This document shows, one piece after another, positions 1 to 6,695 of a stretch of 18,907 nucleotides of DNA. The translations under genes were made by a program, and so were the position numbers. Position 1 is the stretch's first letter. Each line of letters opens with the position of its first letter. A model generated the notes under the pieces. That model ran no database searches and was not told the DNA's origin. It saw only the letters and a program-made list of their open reading frames with translations. Source of the DNA: CAXQZU01 sp964228555 (GTDB taxonomy: Bacteria > Planctomycetota > PLA2 > JAEUHO01); NCBI GenBank assembly GCA_964228555.1, contig CAXQZU010000058.1, forward strand, positions 1 to 18,907, given 5' to 3'.

Positions 1-35
1 GCCGGAGGTCGCGGGCTCGAGCCCTGTCACTCCCG
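1..35 (+). tRNA. 3' end of a tRNA gene (partial, cut by window edge)
   Basis: The first 35 bases fold like the end of a class I tRNA. Positions 1-5 would be the 3' side of the anticodon stem and 6-10 (AGGTC) the variable loop. Positions 11-15 and 23-27 form the T stem (GCGGG/CCTGT, two G-U pairs) around the loop CTCGAGC. Positions 28-34 (CACTCCC) are the acceptor strand and G35 the discriminator. No CCA is encoded. The loop has C instead of the usual T at position 54. The anticodon lies outside the window, so the amino acid cannot be given. A class II tRNA (Ser) is not excluded. A selenocysteine tRNA is unlikely because acceptor plus T stem is 12 bp, not 13. Confidence 0.55.
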
Positions 36-77
36 AGGGCCTCGGCGGACCTCCATGCGACGCCCGGACGCGGCTCC

Positions 78-83
78 TATACT
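78..83 (+). promoter_or_regulatory. Candidate -10 box of the formate dehydrogenase operon
   Basis: TATACT lies between the tRNA end and the first fdh gene and is conspicuous in very GC-rich sequence. No convincing -35 hexamer is seen 16-18 nt upstream. If used, it would give a leader of about 60 nt before the ATG at 151. Confidence 0.4.
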
Positions 84-150
84 GCGGGCGACCCGGTACG
101 CGTGCCCTGCCGGCACGCCGGCACGCGCCCGCCGGGCTGGAGCGCCCCCC

Positions 151-882
151 ATGTGGTCCGAACTCCGCGGCCTGAAGGACGGCATCGACTACGGCACGCC
201 GCCCCGTGACGGCCCCCCCATCACCCTCGAGGTGGACGGGGTGCGCGTGACGGTGCCCGCCGGCAGCTCGGTGATGCTGGCCGCCACGGAGGCCCGCCGG
301 GCGATCGCCAAGCTGTGCGCCACGGACACGCTCGAGGCCTTCGGCAGCTGCCGCGTCTGCCTGGTCGAGATCGAGGGCCGCAACGGCTTCCCGGCCAGCT
401 GCACCACGCTCGTGGCCGAGGGCATGAAGGTGCGCACCCAGTCGGAGCGGCTGGCGCGGCTGCGCAAGGGCGTGCTCGAGCTCTACCTGTCGGACTTCCC
501 CGCCAGCGAGCTGGCCGGGGGCTGGAGCGAGCTGCACGAGACCCTCCGGGCCGAGGGCGTGTCCTCGCACCGCTACGGCCCCGGCACGAACCACTTCGAC
601 GCGCCCGTGGACGCCTCCAACCCCTACTTCCTGTTCGACCCGGCCAAGTGCATCGTCTGCAGCCGCTGCGTGCGCGCCTGCGCCGAGACGCAAGGGACCT
701 TCGCGCTCACCATCGCGGGCCGCGGCTTCGGCTCGAAGGTGGCCGCGAGCCAGGACCAGCCCTTCTTCGAGTCGGAGTGCGTCAGCTGTGGCGCCTGCGT
801 GCAGGCCTGCCCCAGCCATGCGCTGGTCGAGAAGAGCCTCTTCCCCGGAGGGTACTGCCGTGCCGAACCCCCTCAAGCCTGA
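151..882 (+). CDS. Formate dehydrogenase iron-sulfur module (N-terminal FdsA/NuoG-like, separate ORF)
   Basis: 243 aa. It matches the Fe-S N-terminal part of NAD-linked formate dehydrogenase alpha subunits, here as a separate protein. Residues 22-100 are a plant-type ferredoxin fold with the [2Fe-2S] pattern C56-x10-C67-x2-C70-x13-C84. Residues 160-225 hold two [4Fe-4S] motifs, C167/C170/C173/C177 and C210/C213/C216/C220. Role: passing electrons from the molybdenum subunit to an acceptor. The Cys3-His cluster motif usual in NuoG/FdsA (HPxDCxxCxxxGxC) is absent; residues 114-130 read SDFPASELAGGWSELHE. The ATG at 151 is preferred over the ATG at 55: it has GGAG at 139-142, and the upstream extension is low-complexity and unlike the family. 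The 3' end overlaps the next gene by 23 nt, so the two products are probably made in step as one complex. Confidence 0.85.
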   Translation: MWSELRGLKDGIDYGTPPRDGPPITLEVDGVRVTVPAGSSVMLAATEARRAIAKLCATDTLEAFGSCRVCLVEIEGRNGFPASCTTLVAEGMKVRTQSERLARLRKGVLELYLSDFPASELAGGWSELHETLRAEGVSSHRYGPGTNHFDAPVDASNPYFLFDPAKCIVCSRCVRACAETQGTFALTIAGRGFGSKVAASQDQPFFESECVSCGACVQACPSHALVEKSLFPGGYCRAEPPQA

Positions 883-3049
883 GAAGGCCGTCGTCACCAC
901 CTGCGCCTACTGCGGCGTGGGCTGCGGCTTCAAGGCCGAGACGGCCGGCGGCAAGATCGTGCGCATGACGCCGTGGAAGGGAGGCAAGGCCAACCACGGC
1001 CACGCCTGCATCAAGGGGCGCTTCGCCTACGACTACTACATCGCGCCCGACCGCGTGCGCACGCCCATGATCCGGGCCTCGATCGACGACCCGTGGACGC
1101 CCGTCTCGTGGGACGAGGCCTTCGCGCACGCCGCGCGCGAGTTCCGGCGCATCCAGGCCAAGCACGGCGTGCGCTCGGTGGGCGCCGTGTCCAGCTCGCG
1201 CTGCACGAACGAGGAGATCTTCCTCACGCAGAAGCTCGCCCGCGCCGTCCTGGGCAACAACAACATCGACAACTGTGCGCGCATCTGCCACTCCCCCACG
1301 CAGTTCGGCCTGACGAACACGATCGGGTGGGGCGCGGCCAGCCAGCACTTCGACTCGATCCTCAAGGCCGACGTGATCATGGTGGTCGGGGCCAACCCCA
1401 CCGAGGGCCACCCCGTGTTCGGCTCGCTGCTCAAGCGGCGGGTGCGGCAGGGCGCCAGGCTGATCGTGATCGACCCGCGGCGCACGGAGACCGTCGCCTC
1501 GCCGCACATCAAGGCCGACGTGCACCTCGCCCTGCGCCCCGGCACCAACGTGGCGGTGCTGGACTCGATCGCGCACGTGATCGTGCGCGAGGGGCGCTGC
1601 CGCGAGGAGTTCGTCCGCGCGCGCTGCGAGGTGGCCGAGTTCGAGCACTGGAAGGCGCTGGTGGGCGCCGACCGCTACGCGCCCGAGGTGGTCGGCCCGC
1701 TGGCGGGGGTGGACCCCGAGGACATCCGGCGCGCCGCGCGGCTCTACGCCACGGGGCCCAACAGCGCCATCTACTACGGCCTGGGCGTCACGGAGCACTC
1801 GCAGGGCTCCACGGGCGTCATGTGCCTGGGCAACCTGGGCCTCGCCTGCGGCATGCTCGGGCGCGACGGCGTGGGCGTGAACCCGCTGCGCGGGCAGGGC
1901 AACGTGCAGGGCGGCAGCTGCCTGGGCAGCTGGCCCCACGTCTTCAGCGGCTACCGCTTCGTCACCGACCCCGTCACGCGCGCCAGCTTCGAGCGCGAGT
2001 GGGGCGTCACGCTCGACCCCGAGCCGGGCCTGCGCCTGCCCAACATGTTCGATGCGGCCGTCGCCGGGTCGTTCAAGGGCATGTACATCATGGGCGAGGA
2101 CCCGGTCCAGAGCGACCCGAACATGAACCATGTCGTGGCCGCGATGAAGAGCATGGAGTGCGTCGTGCTCCACGACCTCTTCCTCAACGAGACCTCGCGC
2201 TACGCGCACGTGTTCCTGCCCGGCTCCTCCTCGCTGGAGAAGGACGGCACCTTCACGAATGCCGAGCGGCGCGTCTCGCGCGTGCGCAAGGTGGTGGAGC
2301 CGCTGGCCGGCCTGCAGGACTGGGAGATCACCGTCCGGCTCATGAACGCGATGGGCTACCCGGCCTCCTACGCCCACGCCGGCGAGGTGCTCGACGAGAT
2401 CGCGCGGCTCTCGCCCGCCTACCGCGGCATGAGCTTCGGGCTCATCGACCGCGTCGGCTCGGCGCAGTGGCCCTGCGACGAGAACGCGCCCGAGGGCACC
2501 GAGGTGCTGCACCGCGTGCGCTTCCCGCGCGCCAACGGCCTGGGCACCTTCATGCTCACCGAGTACGTGCCGACGGCCGAGCGCACGAGCGCCGAGTACC
2601 CGCTGCTGCTCACCACCGGCCGCATCCTGTCGCAGTACAACGTGGGCACCCAGACGCGCCGCACGCCCAACTCGATGTGGCACCCGGAAGACGTGCTCGA
2701 GATCCACGCGCAGGACGCCGAGGCCCGCGGCGTGCGCAACGGCGACTGGGTGGAGGTGGCCAGCCGCTTCGGCCGCACCCAGCTGCGCGCGCGCATCTCG
2801 GACCGCGTGGACCCGGGCGTCGTCTACACGACCTTCCACCACGCCACCTCGAAGGCCAACGTCGTGACCTCCGACCTCTCGGACTGGGCGACCAACTGCC
2901 CCGAGTACAAGGTGACGGCCGTGGCCGTCGTGCGCATCGCGGCGCCCGCCGCCGGCGCGCAGGCCACCAAGGCAAGCCGGCCCGCGGCCGCTGCGGCGCC
3001 CAAGGCTGCAGCGGGCGCGCCGGCCCCCAAGGCGGGGACGCGCGCATGA
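860..3049 (+). CDS. Formate dehydrogenase catalytic (molybdopterin) subunit, Cys-type
   Basis: 729 aa. Cytosolic oxidation of formate to CO2 at a bis-MGD molybdenum centre. The GTG start at 860 has GGAGGG at 847-852, 7 nt upstream. The N-terminus begins directly with the proximal [4Fe-4S] motif (C15, C18, C22, C50, followed by K52). The active-site pair is C143-H144 in CARICHSP; the codon is TGC, so this is a cysteine and not a selenocysteine enzyme. R344 in NPLRGQ matches the substrate arginine of E. coli FdhF. The C-terminal MopB domain (about 590-695) includes TTGRILSQYNVGTQT. An Ala/Pro/Lys-rich tail of about 35 residues follows. The usual RGQNNVQGxCDMG is changed to RGQGNVQGGSCLG. It lies between the Fe-S module and an FdsD-like gene, with overlaps on both sides. 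It corresponds to FdsA without its Fe-S N-terminus. No fdsB, fdsG or fdhD is in the window. Confidence 0.9.
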   Translation: MPNPLKPEKAVVTTCAYCGVGCGFKAETAGGKIVRMTPWKGGKANHGHACIKGRFAYDYYIAPDRVRTPMIRASIDDPWTPVSWDEAFAHAAREFRRIQAKHGVRSVGAVSSSRCTNEEIFLTQKLARAVLGNNNIDNCARICHSPTQFGLTNTIGWGAASQHFDSILKADVIMVVGANPTEGHPVFGSLLKRRVRQGARLIVIDPRRTETVASPHIKADVHLALRPGTNVAVLDSIAHVIVREGRCREEFVRARCEVAEFEHWKALVGADRYAPEVVGPLAGVDPEDIRRAARLYATGPNSAIYYGLGVTEHSQGSTGVMCLGNLGLACGMLGRDGVGVNPLRGQGNVQGGSCLGSWPHVFSGYRFVTDPVTRASFEREWGVTLDPEPGLRLPNMFDAAVAGSFKGMYIMGEDPVQSDPNMNHVVAAMKSMECVVLHDLFLNETSRYAHVFLPGSSSLEKDGTFTNAERRVSRVRKVVEPLAGLQDWEITVRLMNAMGYPASYAHAGEVLDEIARLSPAYRGMSFGLIDRVGSAQWPCDENAPEGTEVLHRVRFPRANGLGTFMLTEYVPTAERTSAEYPLLLTTGRILSQYNVGTQTRRTPNSMWHPEDVLEIHAQDAEARGVRNGDWVEVASRFGRTQLRARISDRVDPGVVYTTFHHATSKANVVTSDLSDWATNCPEYKVTAVAVVRIAAPAAGAQATKASRPAAAAAPKAAAGAPAPKAGTRA

Positions 3050-3333
3050 GCCACGACCCGGACGCAGGCGCAGGCCGCGTGATGGCGCTGGAGCGCCTCG
3101 TGGCCATGGCCAACCAGATCGGCGACTTCTTCGCCCCCTACCCGCCGCAGCGGCGCGCCGAGGGGCTGCGCAACCACCTGCGCACCTACTGGGACCCGCG
3201 CATGCGCGCCGAGCTGCTGGCCCTGATCGATGCGGGCGGCCAGGGCCTGGCGCCGCACGTGATCGAGGGCGCCCTGCTGCTGCGCGACGAGGCGCACGCC
3301 AAGCCCGGCTACTACGGCCCGCCCAAGGCCTAG
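3046..3333 (+). CDS. fdsD: Formate dehydrogenase delta subunit (FdsD-like)
   Basis: 95 aa. The core MANQIGDFFAPYP (residues 21-33), then HLRTYWDPRMR (44-54) and the LAPHVIEGALLL stretch, match the small delta subunit of soluble NAD-dependent formate dehydrogenases. That family is needed for active enzyme, apparently by helping cofactor insertion or assembly rather than by catalysis. The ATG overlaps the TGA of the catalytic subunit (ATGA, 3046-3049), indicating translational coupling. It is the last gene of the operon, followed at once by a GC hairpin and a convergent gene. An alternative start is the Met at residue 13, but the ATGA overlap favours 3046. Confidence 0.85.
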   Translation: MSHDPDAGAGRVMALERLVAMANQIGDFFAPYPPQRRAEGLRNHLRTYWDPRMRAELLALIDAGGQGLAPHVIEGALLLRDEAHAKPGYYGPPKA

Positions 3334-3336
3334 GCT

Positions 3337-3352
3337 GCGGGCCGGCGCCCGC
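3337..3352. terminator. Short GC hairpin between convergent genes
   Basis: Perfect 6-bp stem GCGGGC/GCCCGC with a CGGC loop, just after the fdsD stop and 9 nt before the end of the opposing lipoprotein gene. There is no T-run, so if it terminates it is not a classical intrinsic terminator. Confidence 0.35.
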
Positions 3353-3361
3353 GACGCGGGG

Positions 3362-4192
3362 CTAGCGGGTGGCGCCCGGGTTGTAGACCGTGCGATCGAA
3401 GTTGGCCGGCGTGACATCCACGTCCACCAGCGCCTCGCCGCCCGTGCCCGGCTGCGCTGCGGCCAGCACCGTGTAGCGGCCCGCCCGCGGCGCGACGAAC
3501 ACCACCTGCAGGCCGCCTCCGGCGATGCTGGCCATCTGCGGGCGCACGGCGCCCGAGGGCGCCTGCGAGGCATCGAGGGCGCGGCCGCCCGTGGGATCCA
3601 CGACGCCGCGGATGTCAGGACGCACGCTGGAACGCGCACCCGGCCGCACGCGCACGCTCACCGTGCCGCCATACGGCGCGGTGAAGGTGATGGGCGTGGG
3701 GTTGGTGGCGTCCAGCACCACCTGCTCGCCGGCCATGCTCGGGAAGCGCAGCTGGTGCTTGAAGATGTACCAGCTGTCCCGGCGCAGGTCGGCGCTGCTC
3801 ACGTCGAGCGAGTACGCGCCGGTGTGCATCAACACCACCCCCGTGAACGAGGCCGTGGCCGCACCGGCCACGCTGGTGCGGAAGGGCGCGAGGTCCACCG
3901 GCTTGCCCGTGGGGTCCGTGAGCGTGGCGACCGGCGCAGGACGGTTGAGCTCGTCGCTCTGCAGCGTGAAGTCCAGCAGCGAGGACTCGACGCCCTCGAA
4001 GCTGAAGCGCTGCGCCGGCGCGTCGGTGGCGAGGCGGCCCGTCATCGTGTCGCCGGTGGCGATGTGCGTGCCCTGCGCCTCGGGTCCGCGGTTGCGCATG
4101 GGCGAGCAGGCGGCCAGCAAGGCGCACAGGCCCAGCAGGCTGGCGCACGCCCTGGAGGCGCGGCGGCTGCGTACGAGGGTGTCGTGGCTCAT
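3362..4192 (-). CDS. Lipoprotein with two PPC-like beta-sandwich domains
   Basis: 276 aa. Residues 1-28 form a lipoprotein signal: basic start, hydrophobic core, lipobox L26-A27-A28-C29. The mature protein would be lipidated at C29 and membrane-anchored. About 42-135 resembles a bacterial pre-peptidase C-terminal (PPC) domain: GDTMTGRL opening, RFSFEGVESSLLDF, TDPTGKPVDL, ending TGAYSLDVSS. About 150-270 repeats the layout (ITFTAPYGGTVSV, VDPTGG, APRAGRYTVLA). PPC domains usually attach to secreted hydrolases; here no catalytic domain is seen, so the role is unknown. The ATG at 4192 has GGGAG on the minus strand 7 nt upstream, and an upstream in-frame ATG extension is not signal-like. It diverges from thiD; the two starts are only 33 nt apart. 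Confidence 0.8.
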   Translation of the reverse strand: MSHDTLVRSRRASRACASLLGLCALLAACSPMRNRGPEAQGTHIATGDTMTGRLATDAPAQRFSFEGVESSLLDFTLQSDELNRPAPVATLTDPTGKPVDLAPFRTSVAGAATASFTGVVLMHTGAYSLDVSSADLRRDSWYIFKHQLRFPSMAGEQVVLDATNPTPITFTAPYGGTVSVRVRPGARSSVRPDIRGVVDPTGGRALDASQAPSGAVRPQMASIAGGGLQVVFVAPRAGRYTVLAAAQPGTGGEALVDVDVTPANFDRTVYNPGATR

Positions 4193-4212
4193 GGGGGTGC
4201 TCCCGCCTCGGG

Positions 4213-4218
4213 TAGACT
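4213..4218 (+). promoter_or_regulatory. -10 box (TAGACT) for leaderless thiD
   Basis: TAGACT ends 7 nt before an in-frame GTG at 4226 with no ribosome site between. This is the spacing at which transcription would begin on the start codon. No clear -35. It lies in the 33-nt gap between divergent genes. Confidence 0.5.
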
Positions 4219-4225
4219 CGCGTGC

Positions 4226-5107
4226 GTGAGCGCCGCAACCGCCCCGGGGCATCCGGTCGATCCTACCCCCATGCGATCGGCTGACTACATCCCGTTGTGT
4301 ACCGTGGCGGGTTCAGACCCCAGCGGCGGGGCTGGCCTGCAGGGTGACCTCAAGACCTTCGCCGCCCACGGCGTGTGCGGCACGGCGGTGGTCACCGCCC
4401 TGACGGTGCAGGGAGCCCGGGGGGTCAGCCGGGTGCAGGCCGTGCCCGCCGGCCTGGTGGCCGAGCAGCTGGCCTTGGTGCTGGAGGAGCGCCGGCCGGC
4501 AGCCCTCAAGACCGGGATGCTGTGGGATGGGGCCACGATCCACGCGGTGGCCGGGGCGCTCGAAGCCTGTCGGGCCCGGCTGCCCCTCGTCGTGGACCCC
4601 GTGCTGGCCGCCTCGGCGGGCGGCGACCTGCTGGTGCCCGACGCCCTGCCTGCCCTGCGCGACCGGCTCTGTCCCATGGCGGCGGTCATCACCCCCAACC
4701 TCGACGAGGCGGCCCGCCTGCTGGGCACGGCCCGCGTGGGTGATGGCGATGCCGCGGAGGCCGCCCGCGTGCTGCGCGTGCGCTTGGGATGCCAGGCGGT
4801 GCTGGTCAAGGGCGGCCACGGCCTCGGCAGCGAGGCCGTGGACTGGCTCTGCGACGCCCGTGGGCCGCGTCCCTTCGCCCTGCCGCGCATCGCGGGGGCC
4901 GACCCCCACGGCACGGGCTGCGCGCTGTCAGCAGCCCTCGCCGCCCGGCTGGGCCTGGGCCTCGCCCTCGACGAGGCCGTGCGCGGGGCCAAGGCCTACG
5001 TGCACCGGGCCCTCGTGGCCGCGGCAGGCGGGCACCTGCGCCACGGGGTGCCGGCCTTCCCCGGGCCCTCCACGCCTGCGGGCGCGCCTGGAGCCACGCC
5101 CGCATGA
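4226..5107 (+). CDS. thiD: Hydroxymethylpyrimidine (phosphate) kinase ThiD
   Basis: 293 aa from GTG 4226, or 278 aa from ATG 4271. It phosphorylates HMP and HMP-P to HMP-PP for thiamine synthesis in the cytosol. Family marks, counted from the ATG: VAGSDPSGGAGLQGDLKTF near the N-terminus, KTGML, VVDPVL, ITPNLDEAARLL, VLVKGGHG, and the anion-hole motif HGTGC with the catalytic cysteine at 217. Length is normal for a single-domain ThiD. Start choice is open: the GTG has a -10 box 7 nt upstream (leaderless pattern), while the ATG has no clear ribosome site but gives the usual family N-terminus. Its TGA overlaps the ATG of the DUF2520 gene (ATGA). It heads a four-gene cluster ending in purB. Confidence 0.9.
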   Translation: MSAATAPGHPVDPTPMRSADYIPLCTVAGSDPSGGAGLQGDLKTFAAHGVCGTAVVTALTVQGARGVSRVQAVPAGLVAEQLALVLEERRPAALKTGMLWDGATIHAVAGALEACRARLPLVVDPVLAASAGGDLLVPDALPALRDRLCPMAAVITPNLDEAARLLGTARVGDGDAAEAARVLRVRLGCQAVLVKGGHGLGSEAVDWLCDARGPRPFALPRIAGADPHGTGCALSAALAARLGLGLALDEAVRGAKAYVHRALVAAAGGHLRHGVPAFPGPSTPAGAPGATPA

Positions 5108-6006
5108 AGCTCGCCATCGTCGGCGCCGGCGTGATCGGCACCTCGCTGGGCCTGCTGCTGCAGCGCAGCGGCCACACGTTGGTAGCCCTCTCCAGCCGCA
5201 CCAAGCGGCGCGCGCAGGCCGCCGCCGCCCTGCTGGGCGGCGTCGAGGTGGTGGCAGACGCCGCGCTGGCGGCGATGGGCGCCGACGTGGTGCTGCTGGC
5301 CGTGCCCGACCGCGAGATCGCCGCGCTGGGCGAGCGCATCGCGCAGGGTGGTGCGCTGCGCCGGGGCGCCGTCGTGGCACACCTGGCCGGCGGCCTGCCG
5401 GCCGCCGTGCTCGATCCCGTGCGCGCCGCCGGCGCCTACCCGGGCTCGATGCACCCGCTGCAGTCCTTCGCCAACGTGGACACCGCCGTGCGCATGCTGC
5501 CCGGCACCGCCTTCGCCGTGGAGGGGGACCCGCGCGCGACCGAGGTGCTGGTCACGCTGGCGCGCGACGTGGGCGGCAAGCCGCTGCACGTGGCCTCGGG
5601 GCAGAAGGCCGCGTACCACGCCGGCGCCGTGCTGGCCTCCAACTTCGTCGTCGCGCTGCTGGACGGCGCGGTGGAGCTGCTCGTGCGCGCCGGGGTGCCG
5701 CGCGAGGAGGCGCTGCCGGCGCTCCTGCCGCTGCTGTCGGGCACCGCGCAGAACCTGGCGCAGGTGGGCCTGCCCGACGCACTCACGGGCCCCATCGCCC
5801 GCGGCGACGTCGGCACGGTGCGCGGCCACCTCGCGGCGCTGGCGGCGGGCAGCGCCACCCTGCTGCCGGCCTACGTGGCCCTCGCGCAGCGCACGGTCGA
5901 GGTGGCGCTGCGCAAGGGCACGCTGGCTCCCTCCGAGGCCTCGGCCCTGCGTGCCTTGCTGGCCGAGCACGACCCGGGCGCCACGGGCCGCGGCCCCGGC
6001 GGGTGA
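5104..6006 (+). CDS. Rossmann-like DUF2520 protein (putative NAD(P)-binding oxidoreductase)
   Basis: 300 aa. The N-terminal Rossmann fold opens with GAGVIGTSLGLLLQRSG (residues 7-23), then ALSSRTKRRAQ, and VVLLAVPDREI as a later strand. The middle has the family's SMHPLQSFA segment. The C-terminal half is the helical DUF2520 domain (AAYHAGAVLASNFVVALL). The family resembles F420-dependent NADP reductases and prephenate/6-phosphogluconate dehydrogenases in fold. No reaction is established, so no substrate is given. The ATG overlaps the thiD stop (ATGA). At its own end, the TGA overlaps a GTG (GTGA, 6003-6006) in frame with the next gene. Tight coupling to thiD and, further on, purB suggests a cofactor or nucleotide-related role, which is inference only. 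Confidence 0.8.
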   Translation: MKLAIVGAGVIGTSLGLLLQRSGHTLVALSSRTKRRAQAAAALLGGVEVVADAALAAMGADVVLLAVPDREIAALGERIAQGGALRRGAVVAHLAGGLPAAVLDPVRAAGAYPGSMHPLQSFANVDTAVRMLPGTAFAVEGDPRATEVLVTLARDVGGKPLHVASGQKAAYHAGAVLASNFVVALLDGAVELLVRAGVPREEALPALLPLLSGTAQNLAQVGLPDALTGPIARGDVGTVRGHLAALAAGSATLLPAYVALAQRTVEVALRKGTLAPSEASALRALLAEHDPGATGRGPGG

Positions 6007-6041
6007 GCACGGCCGCCGTCCCCGCCGAGGCCGCGCAGCGG

Positions 6042-6071
6042 CTGACGGGTGCGGTGCGGCTCCGGTACATT
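6042..6071 (+). promoter_or_regulatory. Promoter for the unknown gene at 6078
   Basis: CTGACG at 6042-6047 (-35-like), an 18-nt spacer, and TACATT at 6066-6071 (-10). The -10 ends 6 nt before the GTG at 6078, so the mRNA would be leaderless. This would be an internal promoter serving the last two genes of the thiD-purB cluster. Confidence 0.5.
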
Positions 6072-6077
6072 CGGGCC

Positions 6078-6695
6078 GTGATCCCCCAGCAACAGCGCAC
6101 CTGGATCGCGTTGCTCAACCTGCAGCGCTCGTGGGCCTCCGACGAGGCGGCGCTGGCGATCATCCCGGCAGCCCAGCGTGACTTCACGCGCGGCGTGGAG
6201 TGGCCCGAGCGCAAGGCCCTGGCATACCTGCTCAACACGCTGGAGCTGCTGCGCGAGAGCCATCGACGGCTGGAGGCAGGCGAGCCCCTGGACTACGAGT
6301 CGCTCAACGCCAGCCTCGCGCCACTGCGCCTCCAGCTGTTCCCGTGGACGCGCCTGGACATGCATCGCAAGGAGGTCGAGGCCCGCGCCGCGCTGGGCGG
6401 ACGCCTCGACACGCTGCGTGTCACCAGCGGTCGCGAGGGCCTCAACCCCGGCACGGCCTGGCTGCGCGACACCGTGGAGCGCTGCGTGTTCGCCTTCGCC
6501 CAGTACGCCGACGAGCGCCTCTCGGATCCGGCCTACCCTGGCTGCTCGGCGGGGCGCTGGCGCGTGATGGCCCGTGCCTCTGCGGGCGGCGACCTCGTGC
6601 TCGAGGGGCCCACGCCCGAGCCCTCCCCCACGCCCTCCCGCGACGTCCCGCGCGGGACGGGAGCAGCCACTGCACCAGGAGCCCCCGCCCCATGA
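6078..6695 (+). CDS. Unknown protein between DUF2520 gene and purB
   Basis: 205 aa; I do not recognise a family. The first ~150 residues look like a helical, charged, soluble domain, with no signal peptide or membrane segment. The last ~35 residues are Pro/Ala/Ser-rich and probably disordered. A central block (LPFDSxx-like proline sites are absent) has LFPWTRLDMHRKEVEAR, and two cysteines occur late (ERCVFAF, GCSAGR). The GTG at 6078 is chosen because a -35/-10 pair ends 6 nt upstream. An alternative in-frame GTG at 6003 overlaps the previous stop (GTGA) and would add 25 residues, including ATT, a codon rare in its neighbours. The stop overlaps the purB ATG (ATGA), so it is translated in step with purB. 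Confidence 0.65.
   Translation: MIPQQQRTWIALLNLQRSWASDEAALAIIPAAQRDFTRGVEWPERKALAYLLNTLELLRESHRRLEAGEPLDYESLNASLAPLRLQLFPWTRLDMHRKEVEARAALGGRLDTLRVTSGREGLNPGTAWLRDTVERCVFAFAQYADERLSDPAYPGCSAGRWRVMARASAGGDLVLEGPTPEPSPTPSRDVPRGTGAATAPGAPAP

Noticed and set aside
1274..1288. Possible selenocysteine codon at the formate dehydrogenase active site
   Set aside because: The active-site codon at 1286-1288 is TGC (Cys), and there is no in-frame TGA. The upstream tRNA end has a 12-bp, not 13-bp, acceptor-T stack, so it is not clearly tRNA-Sec either.
782..2842. Long open frame on the minus strand, antisense to the formate dehydrogenase catalytic gene
   Set aside because: Shadow of a very GC-rich coding region. 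The translation is dominated by His/Ala/Val/Gly/Arg with no recognisable domain, while the plus strand is a clear enzyme.
6644..6659. 16-bp perfect palindrome CGTCCCGCGCGGGACG, 32 nt before purB, as an operator
   Set aside because: At this G+C content a few such palindromes are expected by chance in a window of this size, and this one lies inside the coding tail of the previous gene.
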